Part shown: one piece after another, positions 33,943 through 42,174 of the stretch
Numbering within the stretch: the first letter of the stretch is position 1
Layout: each line of letters opens with the position of its first letter
Assembly (NCBI RefSeq): GCF_001425905.1
Contig: NZ_LMDY01000012.1
Span: 591,066 to 655,065 of the forward strand
Direction: 5' to 3'
Origin: Methylibium sp. Root1272
GTDB taxonomy: Bacteria; Pseudomonadota; Gammaproteobacteria; Burkholderiales; Burkholderiaceae_C
DNA length: 64,000 nt
The notes under the pieces: generated by a model
What the model was told of the DNA's origin: nothing
The model's database searches: none
Seen by the model: only the letters and a program-made list of their open reading frames with translations
Made by a program: the position numbers and the translations under genes

Positions 33943-34173
33943 TCACATCGCGCGCCTTGAGTATTGCGTGCTGGCAATCGCATCAGACCGGCGCTCGGCG
34001 GCAGCCACGGTCATCGGATTCAGGTGGTGGTGCGCTGAGTACAGCAACCGGCCGCGGTCCACCAGGTCAACCCAGCGGCCAGTGCCTGCGAGGTGCAAGT
34101 AGTAGCGGGCGAACATCTCGGCCCAGGTGGAGCGGTCTAGGAAGTTCACCGGGCCACATTCTGTTGATGGCAC
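33943..34173 (-). CDS. Small hypothetical protein (three-copy local family)
   Basis: 76 residues with WAEMFARYYLHLAG and GRLLYSAHHHLNPMTVAAAE, nearly identical to 3291-3593. In this copy there is no LexA box upstream. It sits between the end of the cassette array and the phage-like gene group. The duplicated DNA (33990-34155 against 3355-3525) shows a shared ancestry of the two ends of the window's accessory DNA. Function unknown. Confidence 0.55.
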   Translation of the reverse strand: MPSTECGPVNFLDRSTWAEMFARYYLHLAGTGRWVDLVDRGRLLYSAHHHLNPMTVAAAERRSDAIASTQYSRRAM

Positions 34174-34219
34174 CGCACCACGCTATCCCCAAGTGGTGTG
34201 CGACCGGGCTGGTGACGTG

Positions 34220-34843
34220 CTACGGCACGAGATCACAAAGCTCCCTGATCGTCATGCCGCCGCGGGTGATCTCCGCGCAGAGTGCTCGGCCGCCGATCGC
34301 CTTGCCGGGAAGTTGCTCGCGGTGCCAAGCGGTCTGACGCTTGGCGATGCGCTTGAGATCGTCGTCACCGTGCGGCATCGGTAGGCTCGCATCGAAGTCG
34401 GCAGCAGGCGCAATGCACCAGGGGTCGATCGGGTAGGTCTTGAACTTGGTCTCCTCGCCCCAGCGCTCGAAGCGCCAGCCCTGCATGCGTCCTGCGGTCT
34501 CAGACCAGCCGACCAGGATGATTTGATCGGTGGCGCGGATCTCCGTCATCTGTTCTTCAGTCAGGCCGGCGTCGCGGGCCTGTTGCTGGTAGTGGACGAC
34601 CATCGGCGGCGTAACCTCGGGGATCAGCTCCACCAGCGAATCGAAGTCACACGGCACACGCCCGAGACCGGAGTAGAGGAGGCTGAGCAAGCCGCCGTTG
34701 CCACGACAGGCAAGGATCGCATTGGCATGGACCAGCGGCACCATCTTGCTCACCTCGATGACGCCGAAGATGGGGCAGTGGCCTTCGGTATCGACTTGCA
34801 CGATCGCCCGCTCCGGCCACAAGAAAACGTTGACGATGCTCAT
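34220..34843 (-). CDS. Phage-module hypothetical protein, possible Ntn-hydrolase-like
   Basis: 207 residues, no signal or membrane segment. The N-terminus MSIVNVFLWPERAIVQVDTE followed by MVPLVHANAILACRGNGG loosely recalls the beta-strand start of proteasome-like (Ntn-hydrolase) folds seen in some phage tail-associated proteins; this is a weak impression. Last gene in the direction of transcription of the structural group starting at 39.9 kb. Its start overlaps the end of the preceding small gene. Confidence 0.55.
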   Translation of the reverse strand: MSIVNVFLWPERAIVQVDTEGHCPIFGVIEVSKMVPLVHANAILACRGNGGLLSLLYSGLGRVPCDFDSLVELIPEVTPPMVVHYQQQARDAGLTEEQMTEIRATDQIILVGWSETAGRMQGWRFERWGEETKFKTYPIDPWCIAPAADFDASLPMPHGDDDLKRIAKRQTAWHREQLPGKAIGGRALCAEITRGGMTIRELCDLVP

Positions 34844-35034
34844 GCGGTGTCCGTGACGGGAAATCCTGCAGCTGGCTCCGTGGCCGGAATTCCGGCAAAG
34901 GGCTCATCATCATTCGGAGACAGGCCTGGTGCAGCACCGCACGTCACCGAGAAGGCGACGCCAGCGTAGGCAGCTGTTGCCGGGTTCATCAGGAACAACG
35001 CCCCGACGGCTGCTGAAACTACGAATCGAGCCAT
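34840..35034 (-). CDS. Small exported protein, hypothetical
   Basis: 64 residues with a typical Sec signal (MARFVVSAAVGALFLMNPATAAYA) and a short proline-rich remainder (ATEPAAGFPVTD). Overlaps the next gene by 4 bases (ATGA). Small signal-bearing proteins near phage ends can be lysis or envelope proteins, but nothing here shows that. Confidence 0.5.
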   Translation of the reverse strand: MARFVVSAAVGALFLMNPATAAYAGVAFSVTCGAAPGLSPNDDEPFAGIPATEPAAGFPVTDTA

Positions 35035-35035
35035 G

Positions 35036-35326
35036 TCAGCCCCCTTTGCCTAGTGCGGCCACGATCTCTTGACGGCGCAACTCAGCCCGCTCGAATAGTC
35101 GTTCGGTAATGGTCCGTGCGTTGATGTCCCACTCCGACTTTTGTTCGTCGGTGACGAGTCCAGCGTGTCGGCCCTTCAGCATCAGCTCGACGATCCCGTT
35201 CTTGGCGGCCAGAAGCGTCTGCTGCCCGTTCGGGTCGTGCGCGCCTCCCTGTGCGTAGAAGATCTCCCAAAGCAGTTCGTGCAGCGTCAGCCGAACTGCG
35301 ACTTCGATGTTCTCGTTGTCAAGCAT
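35036..35326 (-). CDS. Hypothetical protein downstream of the tape-measure gene
   Basis: 96 residues, helical and acidic: NIEVAVRLTLHELLWEIFY, then KSEWDINARTITERLFERAE. No known domain. It starts 10 bases after the tape-measure stop and ends one base before the next start, so it belongs to the same transcript. Confidence 0.55.
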   Translation of the reverse strand: MLDNENIEVAVRLTLHELLWEIFYAQGGAHDPNGQQTLLAAKNGIVELMLKGRHAGLVTDEQKSEWDINARTITERLFERAELRRQEIVAALGKGG

Positions 35327-35335
35327 GTCTTCCTC

Positions 35336-37243
35336 CTAGCCGTTCCTCGATAGGGCACGCTGGATGCCGTTGCCGATCTGGGCACCTTGCTGCATGGCGC
35401 TGTCGCGGCTCATGTTGGGTGCCGCTTGGACATGCACGATCAGCGGTCGGCCTCCACCGTTGGGCGTGATGTTCAAACCAGATGCGCCGCCGAAGGCAAG
35501 CTCCGGACCTTTCTCGCCGACTACGCCCCAGTGGCCCGCAGGGATGGTTCCGCCCTCGGCGAAGCCTCCAGAAAATGCTCCTGCGATTGCAGAGAAGGCG
35601 CTCTCGAAGATGTTGCCTCCACCGCCACCGGAGGTCTTGAACAGGCCGCCGATCGCCTCGCCCAGCGGCTCAGTGATGCTCTTGCGGGTGATGATCCGAA
35701 CGATGTCCTGCTCCAGGCCCTTCAGGATGTCGCTCAATCCCTTGCCGCCGACGATCGCGTCCTCGAATGCGGAGCTGAACGTCAATCCAAGTTCCTTGCC
35801 GATCTCGTTGACCTTCTCCATTTCGTCGATGATCGGGAGCAGGCCGGCATTCTTCGCGACGGCATCCATCGCCTCCTTGATGCGCTGTGCCTGTTCAGGA
35901 TCAGCGGCCTTTGCCAGGGCATCGGCGAGAAGATCGAGTTGTTCACGAGCCTTCGCGAGCTGCGCTGAAGGGGTGGCATCGAGCAGGGCGTTGAGGTCGC
36001 TCTGCGCCTTGAGCATCTTGTCGAGGCCATCGATGCGGAATTTCTCGGCGTCGGTGAGCCGAGCCGTTGCCAGGGCCTGATCGGTAGCGGCTTGAGCAGC
36101 GAGTTCGAATTGCCGGAAGGCTTCGGTCCTGTCGAGCGGAATTCCTTCGATGCCAGGAACAGGCGACTTGCCGATTTTGGGCGTGTCCTTGATGACGCCG
36201 ATGCCCTTGGGGGCTCTGCCACGTCGGGCAAGCTCTGCAGGGTCATTGCTGCCGGGATCTGCCCCGTTCAGCAGCAGGTACTTCTCGCGCTGCTTCAGCA
36301 GCTTGATCTGTTCCAACAGCTCTTTGGTCTCTGTCTCGTAGCGCTTCACCAGGACTTCGCTGATGCCGTCCCGCGCCGTGATCTGGTTGATGCGCGCGAT
36401 GCGCTTTTGTGCTGCTTCGATCTCGTTGAACGTCTTGGTGAGGTTCCCACCAACATCATCAGCTTGATCGAACCTGAAGTTGTCCATCAGGCCGGCGAAC
36501 AGACTCCCGTAGGCCTGGCGCTTCCTGCTGATGCCGTCGAAGAAGTCGTTCAGTTGCTCGATCACCGGCAACGACGTGATGCGAGCGATGTCGCTCAGTT
36601 CCTTCTGGAGCGCGAAGATCTGCTTGTTGAACTTCTCCGCTTGCTCGGCCTGCTTCGTGGTCACGGTGGCATTGAGTTGCCCGGCCTCCGCGAGATCCTT
36701 GAGGAACGGAGCTGCCTCCTTGACCGACTTGCCGAACAAGATCTGCACTGCGCGGGCTTTGTCACCATCGCTCGCGAACTTGGACAGCGCGACTGCCGTT
36801 TGACGCAGCGCTTCTGCGGGGTCGAGGCGCTTCAGATCCTCGGCATCGACGCCGATCTGCTTGAGCGCACGGGAGACTTCGTTCTTGCCATCGGCCGCCG
36901 TGAGCTGCGAGTTGAACTTGATCAGCGAGGATTCGACTGTGTCGATCGTGGCGCCTGTCTTGCGTGCAACATCCTCAAGCGCGCTGATGCTCTCGACCGT
37001 GCTGCCGGTGGCGTCGGCTACATCGTTGAGCTGGTCGAGGCTGTCCGTAGCGTTCTTGATGTAGGCCGTGAACGTCGAGATCGACGCAGCGCCGGCCAGG
37101 ACTCCGACAGCGCCGCTCAAAGCCGACTCGATCGCCTTGGCGCGCTTGGTAGTCTCGCGTTCGGCCTTGCTTAGGCCGTCGACGTAGCCGCCGATCTTCG
37201 CAACGATATCGAGCGACAAGGTGCCCAGCGATCGGTTTGCCAA
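35336..37243 (-). CDS. Phage tail tape-measure protein
   Basis: 635 residues from a TTG at 37243, chosen because AAGGAGA lies 7 bases upstream and the family N-terminus LGTLSLDIVAKIGGY follows at once. It has an early hydrophobic segment (LSGAVGVLAGAASISTF), long coiled-coil stretches (about 200-480) and the tape-measure C-terminus FAEGGTIPAGHWGVVGEKGPELAFGG. Tape-measure proteins set siphophage tail length. At 635 residues the predicted tail would be short. Adjacent tail genes such as major tail or baseplate proteins are not recognised, which makes its retention in this small island interesting. Confidence 0.85.
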   Translation of the reverse strand: MANRSLGTLSLDIVAKIGGYVDGLSKAERETTKRAKAIESALSGAVGVLAGAASISTFTAYIKNATDSLDQLNDVADATGSTVESISALEDVARKTGATIDTVESSLIKFNSQLTAADGKNEVSRALKQIGVDAEDLKRLDPAEALRQTAVALSKFASDGDKARAVQILFGKSVKEAAPFLKDLAEAGQLNATVTTKQAEQAEKFNKQIFALQKELSDIARITSLPVIEQLNDFFDGISRKRQAYGSLFAGLMDNFRFDQADDVGGNLTKTFNEIEAAQKRIARINQITARDGISEVLVKRYETETKELLEQIKLLKQREKYLLLNGADPGSNDPAELARRGRAPKGIGVIKDTPKIGKSPVPGIEGIPLDRTEAFRQFELAAQAATDQALATARLTDAEKFRIDGLDKMLKAQSDLNALLDATPSAQLAKAREQLDLLADALAKAADPEQAQRIKEAMDAVAKNAGLLPIIDEMEKVNEIGKELGLTFSSAFEDAIVGGKGLSDILKGLEQDIVRIITRKSITEPLGEAIGGLFKTSGGGGGNIFESAFSAIAGAFSGGFAEGGTIPAGHWGVVGEKGPELAFGGASGLNITPNGGGRPLIVHVQAAPNMSRDSAMQQGAQIGNGIQRALSRNG

Positions 37244-37259
37244 AGTAATGTCTCCTTGA

Positions 37260-37469
37260 TCAGTGAACCTGGCCGGCCAGGAAGGCCTCCAGCCGCTGAA
37301 CGTCATGCGTGATGAGCGTCTGCAGGGCGTCGGACCTCATGAAGGCCGCGTGGATGTGATCGGCCTCCCGCTGCGTCCATTGGCCGCGCTCGACCAGGGC
37401 GTTGAGGGCCGCAAGGTTCTGGAGGCGGTGCACTTCTTCGACGGCGTCGCGATCGATCTCGTCATGCAT
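37260..37469 (-). CDS. Small phage-module protein, hypothetical
   Basis: 69 residues from the ATG at 37469, overlapping the previous stop by 8 bases. Helical and charged (EEVHRLQNLAALNALVERGQ; READHIHAAFMRSDALQTLI). Located where tail assembly chaperones often precede the tape-measure gene, but it is too small and unlike them to claim that. Function unknown. Confidence 0.5.
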   Translation of the reverse strand: MHDEIDRDAVEEVHRLQNLAALNALVERGQWTQREADHIHAAFMRSDALQTLITHDVQRLEAFLAGQVH

Positions 37470-37674
37470 CGCCACCTCCGGTGGTGGAAACCTGCAGCCG
37501 ATCAAGTCGGGCTTCGAGATCGCGGATGCGATCGACCAGTGGGTCGATGGCTTCGCGGATCAGATCGCCGATTGCAGCCCCAAAGACTTCCGGGTCGATT
37601 CCAGACACGACCTTCTGACCGGTACTGAGCATCGCGCAAACTTCATGCAGTCTTGAGATGGACGGATCTGTCAT
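37462..37674 (-). CDS. Small coiled-coil phage-module protein, hypothetical
   Basis: 70 residues from the ATG at 37674, coupled to the gene before it through ATGA. C-terminal heptad-like stretch IRDLEARLDRLQVS suggests a short coiled coil. Function unknown. Confidence 0.5.
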   Translation of the reverse strand: MTDPSISRLHEVCAMLSTGQKVVSGIDPEVFGAAIGDLIREAIDPLVDRIRDLEARLDRLQVSTTGGGDA

Positions 37675-38006
37675 CGCGGAACCTCCGATTGATCGAACAT
37701 GTGAAGCCAACCGCTGCCCTGCCGGTTGGGGGCTGCGCCACCGGCGCGCACGCCCCGTATCGCTACGTAGGCGCGCTGGTTGAACGTGACGATGGAGCCG
37801 TCGGAGTAGTCGACGGCTTCTTGCCAAGCTCCACGGAATGCGATGCCGCGCTGTCCGTCATCGAGCTTCTTCTGCATGCCGGTGACTTGACGTTCAATCG
37901 CGCCCAGGCGCCCGGCAAGGCTCTCAATTGCGGCAGCAGCAGCAGGGCCGACTTGCATCAGCACCGAGAGCTGTCGCTGTATGTGTTGCAACGCTTGAGC
38001 GTCCAT
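37671..38006 (-). CDS. Phage structural-type protein: coiled coil plus carbohydrate-binding-like domain
   Basis: 111 residues from the ATG at 38006. Residues about 20-50 form a coiled coil (AIESLAGRLGAIERQVTGMQ). Residues 58-108 have the GAWQEAVDYSDGSIVTF...YVAIRG...W pattern of small type-3 chitin-binding-like (CBM5/12) folds often found in phage capsid or fibre decorations next to prohead proteases. It begins two bases after the protease stop. A surface or fibre role is inference. Confidence 0.6.
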   Translation of the reverse strand: MDAQALQHIQRQLSVLMQVGPAAAAAIESLAGRLGAIERQVTGMQKKLDDGQRGIAFRGAWQEAVDYSDGSIVTFNQRAYVAIRGVRAGGAAPNRQGSGWLHMFDQSEVPR

Positions 38007-38008
38007 GC

Positions 38009-38599
38009 TCAGGGCCGAGTCAGCCGAACGCCGGGCTTCACCAGCCGGATGCCGCGCTGGGTGAGTTTGACGCCACCGCCGGAGGTAGTGAGCTTCACGC
38101 CACCGCCGCGAGGGCTCACCAAAGACACGGTGCCTCCGAAGCGGGGCGCAGTACGGACGCCGCACGCTGCTTTCACGGCCGTGATCGACGCGCCCGAGTT
38201 GGCAGCGATCGTGACCGCGCTGAGTTCAAGCATCTCCCAGCGCCTGAAGAGGAGGCCGGTCGCAATCTGCTCGACCTCCAGGCCTCGGAAGCCGACGGAG
38301 AGACCACGGACCAGACCGGACTGAACCAGCTTGTATGCGCGGTCGATCTGTTCGCTGACGCCGAGTGCGATCTTCGCGACGATCTCGATCCCTTTCGATG
38401 TCACACGCGCTGAGGTGACGAAGCCGAGAGGTTCGTCATGACGGTGCTGCCACAACAGCGGCAGCGGGAGCTTGAACACCGCTCCTTCAGGCAGGAGAAC
38501 ATCGCCTTGCCTGTCCGTTTCTGGAGTGGAGGCAATGCCGATCAGGGTTCCGTCGCCTGAGCCGTCGGCCTTGAGCTGGATGGTTGAGAAGGCGCGCAT
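38009..38599 (-). CDS. HK97-family prohead protease
   Basis: 196 residues. The family motifs are visible: an early GIASTPETDRQGD, LPLLWQHRHDEPLGFV with the catalytic histidine (about 51-53), and GLVRGLSVGFRG with the catalytic serine. The C-terminus is unusual, ending in a repetitive, glycine/lysine-rich tail (GGGVKLT repeated, then GIRLVKPGVRL). These proteases normally mature a capsid encoded next door. No capsid or portal gene is seen in the window, so its substrate would have to come from a helper phage or a gene I fail to recognise. Confidence 0.85.
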   Translation of the reverse strand: MRAFSTIQLKADGSGDGTLIGIASTPETDRQGDVLLPEGAVFKLPLPLLWQHRHDEPLGFVTSARVTSKGIEIVAKIALGVSEQIDRAYKLVQSGLVRGLSVGFRGLEVEQIATGLLFRRWEMLELSAVTIAANSGASITAVKAACGVRTAPRFGGTVSLVSPRGGGVKLTTSGGGVKLTQRGIRLVKPGVRLTRP

Positions 38600-38607
38600 G
38601 TTGATCC

Positions 38608-38814
38608 TCAGTTGACGGTCTCGTGGGCGACCGATGCGTCGATGACTGCCTGCAGCATTTCAGGCTGCCCCATGATCTCGACGAGTCGGCGGTTGGCTTC
38701 CTCAGAAGTCATCTGGCCCGCATCGACCTCGGCCTGCAGATGCGCAGCGAAGACGTAGGCCCGTTCAAAGAACGCGGTCTTGAGGGGCTTGATGAGCGGG
38801 TTGTCGTCGAGCAT
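38608..38814 (-). CDS. Small hypothetical protein
   Basis: 68 residues from the ATG at 38814 (MLDDNPLIKPLKTAFFERA, then GQMTSEEANRRLVEIMGQPE). Helical, charged, no known domain. Eight bases upstream of the protease start. Confidence 0.5.
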   Translation of the reverse strand: MLDDNPLIKPLKTAFFERAYVFAAHLQAEVDAGQMTSEEANRRLVEIMGQPEMLQAVIDASVAHETVN

Positions 38815-38868
38815 GGCGTTTTCCAAGTTGGCAATTTCAGAATAGACAAACGCGCACGGCATGCGCGT

Positions 38869-39249
38869 TCACACGGCGAGCCCGGCGATGCGGCGCATCT
38901 GCGCGACGGCTTCGTGAACCGCTCCATCGGACTCGTGCCCCGTCAGGTCGACGTGGACGCGATCGAACGTAGCCAGCATCAATGCAGCGGCGCGCCGGTC
39001 GTCGATGCCCAGCAGTCGGGATGCGCTCTTCCCGTCGGCCATCTCGCACCGCACGGCCCTGAGCATCGAGATGGCCACGGCCTGCAGCACGTCGGCGGCC
39101 TGGCGCTGACGCCACTGCCGCAGATCCTCGAGATCGACCAGCATCGGCCGCCGGTCCCGGGCGACAGGCGCACCAGACTGAACCCACCGTCGCACCTGGC
39201 TGGCGGACACGCCGAGATCGGCGGCGGCTTGACTACAGGTCACCAGCAC
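38869..39249 (-). CDS. Helix-turn-helix protein, possible small-terminase-like or Nu1-like
   Basis: 126 residues. N-terminal MerR/Nu1-type helix-turn-helix: CSQAAADLGVSASQVRRWVQSG, then VDLEDLRQWRQRQ. The rest is helical. Nu1-like small terminase subunits share such an N-terminus and lie between HNH nuclease and capsid genes, as here. No large terminase gene follows, so this remains a suggestion; a simple DNA-binding regulator is equally possible. Confidence 0.55.
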   Translation of the reverse strand: MLVTCSQAAADLGVSASQVRRWVQSGAPVARDRRPMLVDLEDLRQWRQRQAADVLQAVAISMLRAVRCEMADGKSASRLLGIDDRRAAALMLATFDRVHVDLTGHESDGAVHEAVAQMRRIAGLAV

Positions 39250-39374
39250 GTCGGTGCGCCCCCAAGGCGTTTTGAACCTCCGCAGGGGTCATATGCTGAA
39301 TTGCGGATGCGCGCGTTTTGGTTCGGAGGCGGTCAGGAGAACCGTTCATCGAAATTTCCAGAACCCCGCCCCCC

Positions 39375-39677
39375 TCAGCCCTCGACAGGCCAGCCGTCGA
39401 TCCCGATCTGCACCTTGACGTTGCCGGTCTCGATGCGCTTCTTGTCTCGGTCATGGCAGACCTTGCACAGTACCTGCCAGTTGTTCCGGTCCCAGAACAT
39501 CTTGAGATCGCCGCGGTGCGGCTTGATGTGGTCGACGACCTCGGCGATCGCGATGCGGCCCTGGCGCCGGCAGAACACGCACAGCGGGTGCCGGACCAGG
39601 AAGGCGGCACGGGCGCGCTGCCAGCGTCCACCGTATCCCCGCTGTGCCGTGGTCCGTCCATCACGCCATGACTTCAT
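39375..39677 (-). CDS. HNH endonuclease
   Basis: 100 residues from the ATG at 39677. Zinc ligands CVFC and CKVCH bracket the HNH core VVDHIKPHRGD and NNWQVLC. This is the type of HNH protein often found beside terminase genes in HK97-like phages, where it assists DNA packaging cleavage. Its start overlaps the end of the preceding cysteine-rich gene by 17 bases. Confidence 0.82.
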   Translation of the reverse strand: MKSWRDGRTTAQRGYGGRWQRARAAFLVRHPLCVFCRRQGRIAIAEVVDHIKPHRGDLKMFWDRNNWQVLCKVCHDRDKKRIETGNVKVQIGIDGWPVEG

Positions 39678-39915
39678 CGTCATCCGCACAGTCGCAGCCG
39701 ATGGCTTGCTTGGTGCAGACCGGGCAGCGCTCGACGCAGCAGGTGGGCACATGAAGCTGGCCGTGCTCGACGCCGCAGTCTCGGCACAGGGGCAGTCCAT
39801 CGGGATAGTCCACGCCATAAGGAACGCGGCGGAAGGGGGCGCCGCAGAAGCGGATGGTGGTCTTGAGCTGGGCAGCGGCCTGTCTTGCAGCAAAGGCCTT
39901 CGAGAAAGTCGACAT
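39661..39915 (-). CDS. Small cysteine-rich protein, hypothetical
   Basis: 84 residues with several cysteine pairs (RFCGAPF, CRDCGVEH, CCVERCPVCTK, CDC), likely binding one or two zinc ions. Directly upstream of, and overlapping, the HNH gene. No family recognised. Confidence 0.55.
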   Translation of the reverse strand: MSTFSKAFAARQAAAQLKTTIRFCGAPFRRVPYGVDYPDGLPLCRDCGVEHGQLHVPTCCVERCPVCTKQAIGCDCADDDEVMA

Positions 39916-40188
39916 CAGTTCACCTCGTGTTTGGGAGCCGCGTCTGAGCGCAGCGGCCTGTTTCTGGTTAGGTTTAGGAAAGGAAGACTTCGGAGGCGGT
40001 CAGGCCTTGCTCGCCTTGGGAGATCCTGAGGGCCCCCCCGGCAGCACCACCACAGCCAGAGCCAGGCAGCGGCATGGAGAGCGGCGTTCATCTCTGCCCC
40101 CTGTAAAAAGGTAAATACCTACCGAACCAAACAAACCGACAAAACCGGCCGAACCCAGCAGCCATGCGGGTTTCAAGGCAATCGAGGC

Positions 40189-41328
40189 TCATCTCCATGC
40201 CTGCTCGCGCGTCGGTTCGGCAGGTTCGGCAGGTTGGAACGGTTCGGCGGTTTGGCGGTTTGGCAGAGGGGGCAGACGGCCCGGCTTACGGCTGATGTAC
40301 CGGCTGTTGTTGATGCGAACGTTCGTCACCATCCAGAGCGCCTTCGCGTCGCTCGTGTCTTCGGAGCAGTAGCGATCCAGCACCTTGCGCACGCTCTTGG
40401 CGCCGTGGCCGCTTCTGGTGCTGGCGAGGTCGATCAGCTCCGTGCGGTTCATGCCGCCGCCGAGCAGCGCCTCGTCGATGGCGTCGATCACCTCGCGGTC
40501 CTGCTCCTGCTGCCGGCGGGTGCGTTCCATCTCCTGCACATCGATGACGCGATCTAGGGCACGCATCGTCATGTCGGTGGTGTCCAGCATGAACGTCACG
40601 GCCTTGACCGCGCAGCGGGTCTTGTCGGGGCGTAGCGTCAGGGTTCTGATGCCGCGCTCGTCCTTGTCCGTGGCGTCCAGGTAGAACAGCTCGTCAACGT
40701 CGTTGCGGACATCACCGACCCCTTCGAACATCGGCTTGCCGTCGAGGCCGATGTGCTTGTTCGTGTGGGCCAGGAGGATGATGGTGGCGCCGCGCTGGGT
40801 CAGTGCCCGCATGAGCCTGAAGAACGCCCGCGATCCGCCCTTGCTCATCAGGTCCACGTACTTCTTCAACGTGTCGAAGATCAGCACGTAGCCGTTGAGA
40901 TCCGCGCCGTCGTGGACGAGCCGATTCAGCACATCGAGCTGGGCGTCGGGCGACGATCCTGTGAGCGTGCTGTTCAGCAGGGTGTATCGGTGCTGCTTGG
41001 CGTGCTCGTGCATCGCCGGCAGATCACCGGCGCCGGCATCCTCGTTGAGATACAGGACGTGATATTCCCGGTGGGCGAGTTCACCAGCAGCGAAGCGGGC
41101 GAGAGCGCTCTTGCCGCCGTTCGCCGCGCTGCACCAGACCCCCAGATGCCCGAGCGCCACCGTGTCGCGCCAGATGATCCGCGTTGCTTCCATCAACTCC
41201 ACCTGTTCGTCAGTGACCTTCCATTGGCTCAGCGCGGCCATCACGTCGAGCAGGGGCTCGGGCTTCGCCTTGACCCCGTGGTGCTTGTCGTACCTGGCCT
41301 GCGCTTCTTCCAGGAGCGGCGCGGTCAT
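40189..41328 (-). CDS. AAA/RecA-fold ATPase, RepA helicase-like
   Basis: 379 residues. P-loop in SAANGGKSALARF (about 67-79), Walker B YVLIFDTLKK (about 145-154), then RGATIILLAHTNKH, the pattern of hexameric RepA/DnaB-like ATPases of plasmids and satellites. A C-terminal winged-helix-like part (MNRTELIDLASTRSGHGAKS) and a proline/alanine-rich tail follow (encoded by the short GGTTCGGCAG tandem repeats at 40214-40266). A replication role for the island is likely. Its start overlaps the upstream gene as ATGA. Confidence 0.75.
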   Translation of the reverse strand: MTAPLLEEAQARYDKHHGVKAKPEPLLDVMAALSQWKVTDEQVELMEATRIIWRDTVALGHLGVWCSAANGGKSALARFAAGELAHREYHVLYLNEDAGAGDLPAMHEHAKQHRYTLLNSTLTGSSPDAQLDVLNRLVHDGADLNGYVLIFDTLKKYVDLMSKGGSRAFFRLMRALTQRGATIILLAHTNKHIGLDGKPMFEGVGDVRNDVDELFYLDATDKDERGIRTLTLRPDKTRCAVKAVTFMLDTTDMTMRALDRVIDVQEMERTRRQQEQDREVIDAIDEALLGGGMNRTELIDLASTRSGHGAKSVRKVLDRYCSEDTSDAKALWMVTNVRINNSRYISRKPGRLPPLPNRQTAEPFQPAEPAEPTREQAWR

Positions 41329-41573
41329 CCGATGGCCTCATCTGCCAGCACATCGAAGCGCTGCGCGGCGACAAGTAGGCGCTGCCGGTCTTCAGCGGTG
41401 AGCGGCTTGCCGTTCGCCAGATTGCAGGCGGCCACCGCGATGAACGTGGCTTCGAACTGCAGGACAGCGAGGGCCTCCCGTGCGTTGAGGGTGCGGGGCC
41501 TCTTCCTGCCCCAGGCTCGAAACTCGACCGCGATCTTGTCGATGGCGGATTCGGCTGCGTAGACGGGCTCCAT
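41325..41573 (-). CDS. Small hypothetical protein of the replication operon
   Basis: 82 residues, helical (EFRAWGRKRPRTLNAREALAV; DRQRLLVAAQRFDVLADEAI). Overlaps the ATPase start by 4 bases and touches the end of the previous gene. Function unknown. Confidence 0.5.
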   Translation of the reverse strand: MEPVYAAESAIDKIAVEFRAWGRKRPRTLNAREALAVLQFEATFIAVAACNLANGKPLTAEDRQRLLVAAQRFDVLADEAIG

Positions 41574-41863
41574 CAGCGGCCCTCCGTGCGGTCCAGGAAG
41601 GCGCTCACGCCGCGCAGATCGGGTGCGTACGCGGTACGGTCCCAGCGTGCGATCAGGTACCCGCCGCAGGTCAGGCGATGCAGTGCAAAGCCTTTCAGCG
41701 CGAGGTGTGCCGCCAGGGTGGCGAACTTCTTGTCAACGTCCGTGCTGTCGCCGACAATCGGGGTGCGTTCTATCTCTAGCGCCCGGTCGGCTGCAACCGC
41801 TCCGGGCGCTTTTTCGTCCGGGCCTCTCACGCGGCCACCTGCTGGCCCTGCGCCTCGATCCAT
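41573..41863 (-). CDS. Small hypothetical protein of the replication operon, start uncertain
   Basis: Up to 96 residues. The convincing part is the C-terminal 55 residues (KKFATLAAHLALKGFALHRL, then YLIARWDRTAYAPDLRGVSA), which resembles small proteins found before RepA-like ATPases in other islands. The ATG at 41863 lies inside the AlpA gene; an internal GTG may be the true start. Confidence 0.45.
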   Translation of the reverse strand: MDRGAGPAGGRVRGPDEKAPGAVAADRALEIERTPIVGDSTDVDKKFATLAAHLALKGFALHRLTCGGYLIARWDRTAYAPDLRGVSAFLDRTEGR

Positions 41864-42021
41864 TGCCGGATCTCATGCGCGCGCCACGCTACGGCACCAC
41901 CTCCAGCGAGTCGGACGCCAGCCGGGAATTTTTTGGCTTTGATCAGGTTGTAGATTGAACTGCGCTTGTAGCCGGTCAGGTCGCAGACCGCAGGCAGTCG
42001 GAGCAGAGCAACGTCATTCAC
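41827..42021 (-). CDS. AlpA-type excisionase / helix-turn-helix regulator
   Basis: 64 residues with the AlpA pattern: LLRLPAVCDLTGYKRSSIYN, then KFPAGVRLAGGGAVAWRAHE and IRQWIEAQ. AlpA relatives act as directionality factors or regulators of P4-type integrases. Consistent with the integrase about 1.6 kb upstream and the flanking 52-bp repeats. Confidence 0.82.
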   Translation of the reverse strand: MNDVALLRLPAVCDLTGYKRSSIYNLIKAKKFPAGVRLAGGGAVAWRAHEIRQWIEAQGQQVAA

Positions 42022-42174
42022 AGGTCCATCCTTTCGACTGGAGCGGCCCCGGAGATGTCCGGTTCAATCCAGATCGTTATCGATGGACGATCGTAAGCAG
42101 CTCAACTACCGCCGCGCAACAATACGCAGCACATTTCGGGTCAATAGAAGAAAGTAGCCAGGGCTACTTTGCTT

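Noticed and set aside
40214..40266. Short tandem repeats (GGTTCGGCAG, GGTTTGGCGG) suggestive of an iteron or CRISPR-like array
   Set aside because: They lie inside the coding end of the RepA-like ATPase and encode a Pro/Ala/Glu-rich tail; repeats are short, unspaced and irregular, so neither CRISPR nor clear iterons.
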